The notes under the pieces are model-generated. The model had not been told where the DNA came from. It saw only the letters and a list, made by a program, of their open reading frames with translations, and searched no databases. Shown here in pieces: positions 1-5,288 of a stretch of DNA of 6,524 nucleotides (the first letter of the stretch is position 1; every line of letters begins with the position of its first letter). The DNA comes from Pseudomonadota bacterium (lineage in GTDB: Bacteria > Pseudomonadota > Alphaproteobacteria > Rhizobiales > Hyphomicrobiaceae), in the NCBI GenBank assembly GCA_023412745.1, contig JAEZBZ010000051.1, positions 1 to 6,524 on the forward strand, in the 5' to 3' direction. A program made the translations under genes and the position numbers.

Positions 1-60
1 TGGCTGGCGATCGTCGCCTACATGGTGCTGATGATCGGCAACGTGGTGCGCGGCCTCTAG
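1..60 (+). CDS. C-terminal end of an unidentified membrane protein (partial)
   Basis: The window opens inside a reading frame that starts at base 1 and closes with TAG at 58-60. The 19 residues read WLAIVAYMVLMIGNVVRGL. They are strongly hydrophobic and end in a short polar, basic tail, as expected for the last transmembrane helix of an inner-membrane protein. The fragment is too short to assign a family. It points toward the minus-strand TSUP gene, and only 16 bases separate the two stop codons. I see no convincing terminator hairpin between them. Coding status is inferred from the hydrophobic composition and the compact convergent arrangement only. Confidence 0.5.
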   Translation, partial: WLAIVAYMVLMIGNVVRGL

Positions 61-76
61 CAAAGGGCCTTTACCC

Positions 77-838
77 TCAGCCGACAGCGCTCCACACTAG
101 CCACGCGCCCGATAGCAGCGAAACGACCGTGATGCCCCTGCGGAACCACGTCTCGCTGAGCGAACGTGCAAGCATCGCCCCCAATACAGTCGCCGCAATC
201 ACGGCCGGGCTCAGCAAGCCCACCAAGCTCCAGGTCTCGACGCTGATGCCTGACCAAAGCGCATGCATGACCGTGACGGCGATGTAGCAGAACGCGAAGA
301 ACGTCAGCGACAGCGCACGGCTTTCCAGTTTTTCCATGCGCCGCGCGGCGACATAGAGGATCAGTGGCGGCCCCGGCAGCACCAGAACCGAGGTCAGCGC
401 GCCCGCCGCCATGCCGACGCTGGATGCAGCAGCCGGATGGGGCGGCCCCACCGACTTCAGCCAGCGATCGAGCAGCCCGGCATCGCGCACGATCAACAGC
501 GCGGTAAACGCCAGCATGACGACACCGACCGTCAGCTTCAGCGTGTCGAGGCTAAGTGCAAGAAACAATGCCAAGCCCAACGGTATGCCGGCCAGGCTGC
601 CGATGAGCATCAGCGTCAGCAGATCCCGCGGCGCCTTGCGCCATAGGCTCGGCACTAGCATCGCGCTTTGCACGACGTGGATCATGACGAGTAGTTGCAT
701 GGCCGCGCCGGACTGCATCGCGATCAGGAACACCGGAGCCGCCACCAGGGCGAATCCGAAGCCGATCGCAGCCTGGACGAAAGCTCCCGCAAACGCTGCA
801 GCCATCATTGCCGCCAGCGGGAGCCACTCGACCATCAT
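77..838 (-). CDS. TauE/SafE (TSUP) family membrane permease
   Basis: The protein is 253 residues and almost entirely hydrophobic, with about seven to eight predicted membrane segments. The N-terminal helix carries the family hallmark GAFVQAAIGFGFALVAAP (about residues 18-35), typical of the 4-toluene sulfonate uptake/TauE-SafE permeases. A second, internally related half begins near residue 138 with GMAAGALTSVLVLPGPPLILY, matching the inverted-repeat design and usual length (about 250) of the family. Characterised relatives export or import sulfur-containing organic anions such as sulfite, sulfoacetate or taurine. The substrate here cannot be read from sequence, and no sulfur-metabolism gene is nearby. 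Translation probably starts at the ATG at 838-836, which overlaps the TGA of the upstream DUF486 gene as ATGA. A second ATG follows immediately, so the start could be one codon later. There is no strong Shine-Dalgarno, which fits translational coupling to the gene before it. Confidence 0.9.
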   Translation of the reverse strand: MMVEWLPLAAMMAAAFAGAFVQAAIGFGFALVAAPVFLIAMQSGAAMQLLVMIHVVQSAMLVPSLWRKAPRDLLTLMLIGSLAGIPLGLALFLALSLDTLKLTVGVVMLAFTALLIVRDAGLLDRWLKSVGPPHPAAASSVGMAAGALTSVLVLPGPPLILYVAARRMEKLESRALSLTFFAFCYIAVTVMHALWSGISVETWSLVGLLSPAVIAATVLGAMLARSLSETWFRRGITVVSLLSGAWLVWSAVG

Positions 839-1197
839 CCGCGTCCCGAGAAGATCAATCCGGCGCCGGCTGCAATCAGTGCAAAGCCGGCCAGATGCTT
901 CCAGCCTAGCGGTTCACCCAGATAAAGAAACGAAAAGCCCGCAAATACGGCCAGCGTGATTGCCTCCTGCATCGTCTTCAGCTCGGCGGCCGAATAGACG
1001 CCGTGGCCGATCCGGTTCGCCGGTACGGCGAAGCAGTATTCGACGAAGGCTATCCCCCAGGACACAAGGATGACCAGCAATAACGGAGCCGATTTGTATT
1101 TGAGGTGGCCATACCAGGCCAAGGTCATGAACACGTTCGAGGCCAGCAAAAGCAGCAACGGGGCTACGTGAGGCCACGAGATTGACGCCGCAGGCAT
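835..1197 (-). CDS. DUF486 family (DMT-like) small integral membrane protein
   Basis: This is a 120-residue protein with four predicted transmembrane helices, at the usual full length for DUF486. It carries several blocks I recognise from the family: NVFMTLAWYGHLKYK (about 21-35), SWGIAFVEYCFAVPANRIG (about 46-64), the soluble stretch YSAAELKTMQEAITL (68-82) and VFAGFSFLYLGE (84-95). The architecture resembles small multidrug resistance/DMT transporters, which work as dimers of four-helix subunits. No transport substrate has been firmly established for DUF486, to my knowledge. It is the first gene of a minus-strand pair with the TSUP permease, and the last codons overlap that gene by four bases. 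The ATG at 1197-1195 gives the normal family N-terminus. Upstream on the minus strand a TATAGC-like element lies at 1217-1212, but no clear -35 accompanies it. Confidence 0.92.
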   Translation of the reverse strand: MPAASISWPHVAPLLLLLASNVFMTLAWYGHLKYKSAPLLLVILVSWGIAFVEYCFAVPANRIGHGVYSAAELKTMQEAITLAVFAGFSFLYLGEPLGWKHLAGFALIAAGAGLIFSGRG

Positions 1198-1322
1198 GAT
1201 GCAAGCGATCCGCTATAGTGGAGGGCGCCCGGGAATTAGGGCCACGCGATGCCGTTGTCCAGCGACAAAGATTTGTTGCGATGCAGAAACTCCGCTAGCG
1301 ACGCAAATCGCCGTCGGAGCCA

Positions 1323-1351
1323 TTGCGGTTGGGCCCGGCGACGTCTATCAC
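1323..1351 (+). promoter_or_regulatory. Candidate promoter of the EamA transporter gene
   Basis: A TTGCGG hexamer at 1323-1328 and TATCAC at 1346-1351 are separated by exactly 17 bases, the best spacing for a housekeeping sigma factor. The -35 matches the consensus only in TTG and the -10 in four of six positions. The -10 ends nine bases before the ATG at 1361, which would place the transcript start about two or three bases before the start codon. This fits the absence of a ribosome binding site. It is a motif match by eye only. Confidence 0.35.
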
Positions 1352-1360
1352 GGCCGCGCC

Positions 1361-2266
1361 ATGACCCGTATCAAAGCCGATCTTCTGCTGCTTCTCGCCG
1401 CCGCCATCTGGGGCACGGCCTTCTATTTCCAGAAGACGGCGATGGAACACGTCGGCCCGTTCCTGTTCGTGGCGTCGCGCGCCGTTCTGGCGACCCTATG
1501 CTTGCTGCCGCTGGCCTTGCTCGAAGCGCGGCAAGCCAAGGTGCCGTGGTCCAACGGGCTGGTGCGCATCGGGATGCTGACCGGCCTCGCCTTCTTCGGC
1601 GCAGCGGCCGTGCAGCAGATCGGCATCGTCACCGCCACCGTCACCAACGCCGGCTTCCTGACCGCGCTTTATGTCATCGCGACACCGATCCTCGCATGGA
1701 TCGCGTTTGGCCGGCCGCCGTCTCACCACGTCTGGATTGCGGTTGCCCTCGCCTTCGTCGGCGCCTGGTTTCTCGGCGGCGGCACGCTTGCCGGCTTTTC
1801 GGCCGGCGACGGCCTGATCGCCTTCTCAGCACTGATCTGGGCGACCCACATGCTGCTGACGGGCGCGGCGTCGCCCTATGCACGCCCCGTGGCCTTCACC
1901 GCCATGCAGTTTGCCGTCGTCGCCGTCTGTGCCGGCGCGGCCGCGATCATGCTGGAACCGATCAGGCTGGAAAGCCTCATCGCCGCCGCGCCCGCGATCC
2001 TGTTCGTCGGCATGCTGTCGAGTGCGCTGACCTTCACGCTGCTGGCCATCGCTATGAAGCACACGCCGCCAAGCGAAGCTGCCATCCTGGTCAGCATGGA
2101 AACGCTGTTCGCGGCCGCGGCCGGCTTCCTGCTGCTGGGAGAACGCCTGCCGCTGATCGGGTGGATCGGCGCGGGTCTGATGTTCGGCGCCACCCTGCTG
2201 GTGCAAATCGGCCCGATCATCGAGCGCCGGCGGCGCGCCCGCCAGGCCGCGCGGGAACCCGTATAA
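1361..2266 (+). CDS. EamA/DMT superfamily transporter
   Basis: The protein is 301 residues with about ten hydrophobic segments, arranged as two tandem EamA domains (about residues 7-138 and 148-284). It begins MTRIKADLLLLLAAAIWG, the usual DMT start with the conserved Trp-Gly of helix 1. The second repeat ends with the equally typical SMETLFAAAAGFLLLGERL then a WIGAGLMFGATLL helix, followed by an Arg-rich cytoplasmic tail. EamA proteins are inner-membrane exporters or importers of amino acids, metabolites or drugs. Nothing here fixes the substrate. The frame stays open upstream to an ATG at 1196, but that extra 55-residue stretch is Cys/Arg-rich, non-hydrophobic and unlike the family, so I place the start at 1361. 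No Shine-Dalgarno precedes it. A promoter-like pair ends only nine bases upstream, so the transcript may be leaderless. It is divergent from the DUF486-TSUP operon. Confidence 0.92.
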   Translation: MTRIKADLLLLLAAAIWGTAFYFQKTAMEHVGPFLFVASRAVLATLCLLPLALLEARQAKVPWSNGLVRIGMLTGLAFFGAAAVQQIGIVTATVTNAGFLTALYVIATPILAWIAFGRPPSHHVWIAVALAFVGAWFLGGGTLAGFSAGDGLIAFSALIWATHMLLTGAASPYARPVAFTAMQFAVVAVCAGAAAIMLEPIRLESLIAAAPAILFVGMLSSALTFTLLAIAMKHTPPSEAAILVSMETLFAAAAGFLLLGERLPLIGWIGAGLMFGATLLVQIGPIIERRRRARQAAREPV

Positions 2267-2272
2267 GAGCCT

Positions 2273-2300
2273 TTGACTATCAGCGCCGACCTGATACCTT
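2273..2300 (+). promoter_or_regulatory. Possible promoter before the small Cys-rich gene
   Basis: TTGACT (2273-2278) is a five-of-six -35 match lying just after the EamA stop codon. The best -10 partner at acceptable spacing is the weak TACCTT (2295-2300, 16-base spacer). GATACC overlaps it at 2293-2298 but would give only 14 bases. If used, transcription would begin near 2307, before all the candidate start codons of the small gene. The -10 is poor, so this is tentative. Confidence 0.25.
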
Positions 2301-2317
2301 CAACCTTATGGGGTAAC

Positions 2318-2671
2318 ATGGCAACATCGCGCGTTCGTGTTCCACCTCGCCGGCATGGCAATGTCGGCCATGCTTCTGTTCGTGCCTGGCGGACTCACAG
2401 CTTCGGCTGAGCCGAACCTGATGCAGCAGACCGATCCCCGTATCACACCCGTCAGGTCATCGATGGATGGGGTCGCGTTGTGCCGTGCCGCTGCCGTTTC
2501 CAGGGCCAGACCTACCGCCTGGGCGAAACCGTCTGCATGACGACGCACCTCGGCACGGTGCTGACCCGGTGCGAGTTGTACCTCAACAACACGTCTTGGA
2601 TGCCGAGCACGCAAGCCTGCACCATCTCCGGCAGGCCAATGCCGCAGTTCGCCAGCCTGCCTCCACGCTGA
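2318..2671 (+). pseudogene. Small secreted Cys-rich protein, signal peptide and mature domain in different frames
   Basis: Two reading frames together look like one small exported protein. Frame A, open from 2295 with GTG at 2337 and ATG at 2355, encodes a signal-peptide-like stretch: MAMSAMLLFVPGGLTASAEP, hydrophobic and ending in a plausible Ala-x-Ala cleavage site. Frame B, open from 2411 to the TGA at 2669-2671, encodes the mature part. It has CRCRFQGQTYRLGETVCM, then LTRCELYLNNTSWMP, then TQACTIS, with five cysteines. That Cys pattern and the LNNTSW block resemble small hypothetical periplasmic proteins common in Rhizobiales, and I know of no assigned function. One missing base between about 2405 and 2480 would join the two. 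An ATG at 2318, preceded by GGGG at 2310-2313, lies in frame B. It would add an Arg-containing n-region (MATSR) if a second, compensating shift exists. The gene is convergent with the MFS gene, with 11 bases between stops. It is either a real pseudogene or a base-calling error. Confidence 0.5.
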
Positions 2672-2682
2672 CCGCGCTCAGG

Positions 2683-3900
2683 CTACGTCTTGTCACGGCG
2701 CGGCGCGGGCTCGGCCCGTCCGCCAAGCAGCAACACCACGCACGAAAAGACCGCACCGCCGGCGCCCACCAGGAACGCGCTCGAATAGCCGTAGCGGTTG
2801 ATCAGGAAGCCGAAGATCGGCGGCGTCACCGTGTAGACCAGGAACACGAAGAACGTCGTACCGGCCGCGGTTTCACTGACGGCGTTGGGTGGTGCCAGCC
2901 GCGCCGCCTCGCCCAGATACAGCCCATTCCAGGTCGCCACCGATATGCCGACGAACAGCGCGGCCAGGACCAGGAGTGGGGTGCCCAGGCCGGGACCGAG
3001 ACCGGCCAGCAGCAGTGCAGCCGTCGCGGACCCTACAGACAATCCGATCAGGACCAGACGCGGAGAACCAATGCGGTCGGCGATGAGCCCAAACACGACG
3101 CGCCCCATGACACTGGCAGCCTGCAGCACGGCGAACAACGTGCCCGCCAGCGCCAGACCGTAGCCCAGCCCATCGTGCAGATAGATGACGAAGAAGGAGA
3201 ACGTCGCGCTCTGCATCATCGAAAAGCCGACACAGGCCAGCGCCAGCCGGGTCAGTCCTGGTGCCAGGGCGAGCGCCTGGAACGGACGCCGCAAGTTCGT
3301 CGGATCGATGACATTGGCGAGCCGCAACGGTCGCAATCCGTTGGGCTCGTTGTAATCGCGCGGCGCCCATAGCAGCGGCAGCGACGACGCAATTCCAATT
3401 AGGACGATCGCCACCAGCGCAAGCCGCCAGCCGAACTGAGCAACCAGCCAGCCGCCGACCGCACCGGCGATCATGCCGCCCAGCGGCACTCCGGCCTGCC
3501 GTAACGAGAACAGCGTCGACCAGTATTCCTTCGGCGCATGATTGGCCATGATCTGGCTGCCGGCGGGCGTCGTCGTGGCGTAGCCAAATCCGAGCATCGT
3601 GGCGCCGAGCAGGACCAGGGGAAAGTTCGCGCTCATGATCAGCGCCGCCCCGATGGCGACGAGCACCACGCCCATCTGCAGCGTGCGCACCGGACCCAGC
3701 GCCGGCGTGATGCTGTGATTGGCAGTGTAGAACCAGATCGAGCCCAGCCCGACGGCGCCCGCAACCAGTCCAAACGCGGTCGGCTCGACGCCGCTTGCCT
3801 CCGTCAGCAGCGGCGCCATTACCGGCAGAAACAGGTGAAGCGAGGCCAAGCCGACAAGCGGCAGCAGCACCACGATCAGCGGCAGGACGAAACTCGGCAT
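2683..3900 (-). CDS. Major facilitator superfamily (MFS) transporter
   Basis: The protein is 405 residues with about twelve hydrophobic segments split by a polar central loop (about 180-212), the standard MFS length and layout. The loop between helices 8 and 9 carries a recognisable motif A variant, GRVVFGLIADRIG (266-278). The equivalent loop in the first half (residues 61-72) is degenerate. Residues 132-142, SLRQAGVPLGG, match the conserved helix 5 region often seen in MFS members. Such proteins are proton-driven secondary transporters of small organic solutes or drugs. The substrate is not predictable, and neither neighbour suggests one. The start is well fixed: the ATG at 3900-3898 has an in-frame TAA nine bases upstream (3909-3907). 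A GGAG lies 12 bases ahead of the ATG, a little far for a strong ribosome binding site. The gene is divergent from pyrB across a 418-base gap. Confidence 0.92.
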   Translation of the reverse strand: MPSFVLPLIVVLLPLVGLASLHLFLPVMAPLLTEASGVEPTAFGLVAGAVGLGSIWFYTANHSITPALGPVRTLQMGVVLVAIGAALIMSANFPLVLLGATMLGFGYATTTPAGSQIMANHAPKEYWSTLFSLRQAGVPLGGMIAGAVGGWLVAQFGWRLALVAIVLIGIASSLPLLWAPRDYNEPNGLRPLRLANVIDPTNLRRPFQALALAPGLTRLALACVGFSMMQSATFSFFVIYLHDGLGYGLALAGTLFAVLQAASVMGRVVFGLIADRIGSPRLVLIGLSVGSATAALLLAGLGPGLGTPLLVLAALFVGISVATWNGLYLGEAARLAPPNAVSETAAGTTFFVFLVYTVTPPIFGFLINRYGYSSAFLVGAGGAVFSCVVLLLGGRAEPAPRRDKT

Positions 3901-4318
3901 GTCGGCTTAGGGCTCCGCGCGGCAGGAACCGCCAGTGTTTCAGCGCCCGCCCCAAGGAACAAGCCCCCAGTCGTCATGGTGGCTATGTTCCTAGATCACC
4001 GCCCGCGTGACGCGATTGCGCGCGGTGCCCCTATAAAACCCGCGACGAGCCTGAGTGATCCGGACATTGGCAAACCAGCAACACTCGGCCGCCCCACATA
4101 AGCACAGCGACTATCGCGCCCGCAGACCCCATTCCATCAAGCCCCTCAAATCGGTCCCCGCGCGGCAGGCACTCGGCACCGCACCATCGTTCCTGGCCAG
4201 CAAGATACTCCGCCACAACCATTCGTCGTTGCGCGGCAACCACTTGCTTACGCTTCTGTCGACAGTGTCATCAAGTCGCTTGCCGAAAGTGCGGCGCACT
4301 CTTATAGACACCGCTTTA
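3901..4318. other. Intergenic region between MFS gene and pyrB
   Basis: These 418 bases separate two divergent genes. I see no tRNA, no credible small protein and no clear transcription terminator. The pyrB frame stays open back to 4055, but the translated stretch is rich in Ser, Arg and His and does not resemble an ATCase N-terminus. Contents worth noting are a good promoter-like pair at the pyrB end (4280-4308), an isolated TATAAA at 4032-4037 with no -35 at proper spacing, and a 12-base direct repeat, CCGCGCGGCAGG, at 3915-3926 and 4158-4169. There is no pyrimidine attenuator-like leader peptide plus hairpin that I can recognise. The length is unusual for a compact genome, so an undetected small RNA or decayed gene is possible. 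Confidence 0.6.
4280..4308 (+). promoter_or_regulatory. Probable pyrB promoter
   Basis: TTGCCG at 4280-4285 and TATAGA at 4303-4308 are separated by 17 bases. The -10 matches TATAAT in four of six positions (TATA) and the -35 retains TTG plus C at position 5. The -10 ends ten bases before the pyrB ATG (4319), which would put the transcript start about two to five bases upstream of the start codon. No Shine-Dalgarno lies in that interval, in keeping with a leaderless or near-leaderless mRNA. The arrangement leaves no room for transcription attenuation in a leader. Supported by motif and position only. Confidence 0.5.
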
Positions 4319-5275
4319 ATGACCAGTTCCGATCACACCCCCGTTAGCTATTTCACGCGCCGTCATCTCTTGACTTGCGAGAGCCTGACCGCCGGTGAAA
4401 TAATCGCCCTTCTCGATCTTGCCGACAAGGCCGCCGATATCAATCGGCAGGTCAACAAGAAGCGGGATATCCTGAGAGGGCGAACCCTCATTAATCTTTT
4501 CTTCGAGGCCTCCACGCGCACGCAAAGCTCGTTCGAGCTGGCAGGCAAGCGGATGGGCGCCGACGTCATGAACATGAACGTCTCGACCTCCTCGGTGCAG
4601 AAAGGCGAGACGCTGATCGACACCGCGATCACGCTGAACGCGATGCGGCCGGACATCATCGTGGTGCGGCATCATTCGGCCGGCGCGGTCGAGCTCCTGT
4701 CTCAGAAGGTCGATTGCTCGGTGATCAACGCCGGCGACGGTGCCCATCAGCACCCGACCCAGGCGCTGCTCGACGCACTGACCATCCGCCGCGCCAAGGG
4801 CCGCATCTCCGGCCTGACCATCGCGATCTGCGGCGACATCCTGCACTCCCGCGTAGCTCGCTCAAACATCAACGTGCTCAATACGATGGGCGCCCGCGTG
4901 CGCCTGATCGCGCCGTCGACGCTGCTGCCGGCCGAGCCGGAGCGCTTCGGCGCCGAGGTCTACACGGACATGTGGAAGGGCCTGGAAGGCTGCGACATCG
5001 TCATGATGCTGCGGCTGCAGCGCGAACGTATGCAGGGCTCGCTGGTGCCCTCCAGTCGCGAGTATTTCCATTATTACGGCCTGGATCACGAGAAGCTGGC
5101 GCGCGCCAAGCCTGACGCGCTGATCATGCATCCCGGCCCGATGAACCGCGGCGTCGAGATTGCCTCCACCATCGCCGACCATTCGCGCAGCGTCATCCGC
5201 GAGCAGGTCGAGATGGGCGTCGCCGTGCGCATGGCAGTGCTCGAAGCGCTCGCCCGCAACCTCCCCAACCATTGA
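4319..5275 (+). CDS. pyrB: Aspartate carbamoyltransferase catalytic subunit
   Basis: PyrB condenses carbamoyl phosphate with L-aspartate to N-carbamoyl-L-aspartate, the committed step of de novo pyrimidine synthesis in the cytoplasm. The 318-residue protein is full length. Its carbamoyl-phosphate site is intact: FEASTRTQSSFE (62-73, with STRT at 65-68), SSVQKGE (91-97, Lys95), VVRH (115-118), HQHPTQALLD (143-152) and ICGDILHSRVARS (170-182, Arg178). The aspartate domain has LRLQRER (231-237) and HPGPMNRGVEI (271-281), the loop form common in many bacterial ATCases. The start at 4319 matches the family N-terminus. An open frame back to 4055 would add 88 low-complexity residues and is rejected. 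No Shine-Dalgarno is present and a promoter-like pair abuts the start. The downstream pyrC follows after 13 bases, so the two are almost surely co-transcribed. No pyrI regulatory subunit is present, consistent with an ATCase that associates with a PyrC-type partner instead. Confidence 0.97.
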   Translation: MTSSDHTPVSYFTRRHLLTCESLTAGEIIALLDLADKAADINRQVNKKRDILRGRTLINLFFEASTRTQSSFELAGKRMGADVMNMNVSTSSVQKGETLIDTAITLNAMRPDIIVVRHHSAGAVELLSQKVDCSVINAGDGAHQHPTQALLDALTIRRAKGRISGLTIAICGDILHSRVARSNINVLNTMGARVRLIAPSTLLPAEPERFGAEVYTDMWKGLEGCDIVMMLRLQRERMQGSLVPSSREYFHYYGLDHEKLARAKPDALIMHPGPMNRGVEIASTIADHSRSVIREQVEMGVAVRMAVLEALARNLPNH

Positions 5276-5288
5276 GCGGAGGACACCC
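5276..5288 (+). promoter_or_regulatory. pyrB-pyrC junction with strong ribosome binding site
   Basis: Only 13 bases separate the pyrB TGA from the pyrC ATG. They contain GGAGGA (5278-5283) five bases before the start codon, a near-perfect Shine-Dalgarno. This decides the pyrC start and contrasts with pyrB, which has no such site. It supports one bicistronic mRNA in which the second gene initiates by the classical route. Confidence 0.85.

Noticed and set aside
1212..1217. TATAGC on the minus strand as the DUF486 promoter
   Set aside because: The -10-like hexamer is plausible, but the -35 position reads CCTAAT with no match to TTGACA, so it is not listed as a feature.
1196..1360. Upstream in-frame extension of the EamA gene starting at 1196
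   Set aside because: It would add a Cys- and Arg-rich segment ahead of a complete, normal DMT N-terminus, and it lies in the divergent promoter spacer.
2630..2661. Inverted repeat GGCAGGC / GCCTGCC as a terminator between convergent genes
   Set aside because: The loop is 18 bases, there is no T-tract on either strand, and it lies inside the coding end of the small gene. Chance in GC-rich DNA is as likely.
2467..3372. Long plus-strand open frame across the MFS gene, and other long frames opposite the permease and pyr genes
   Set aside because: They are antisense or alternative-frame shadows of high-GC coding sequence. Their translations are Arg/Gln/Asp-rich without any domain pattern, while the chosen frames encode clear families.
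4032..4037. TATAAA as a promoter -10 in the MFS-pyrB gap
   Set aside because: No -35 lies at 16-18 bases on either strand. The nearest TTGCGC is only 10 bases upstream.
4055..4318. An 88-codon in-frame upstream extension of pyrB
   Set aside because: Pseudomonas-type PyrB has an N-terminal extension involved in PyrC' contact, so this was considered. The translated stretch is Ser/Arg/His-rich with no hydrophobic or conserved pattern, and a promoter-like element sits inside it at its 3' end. The family N-terminus begins naturally at 4319.
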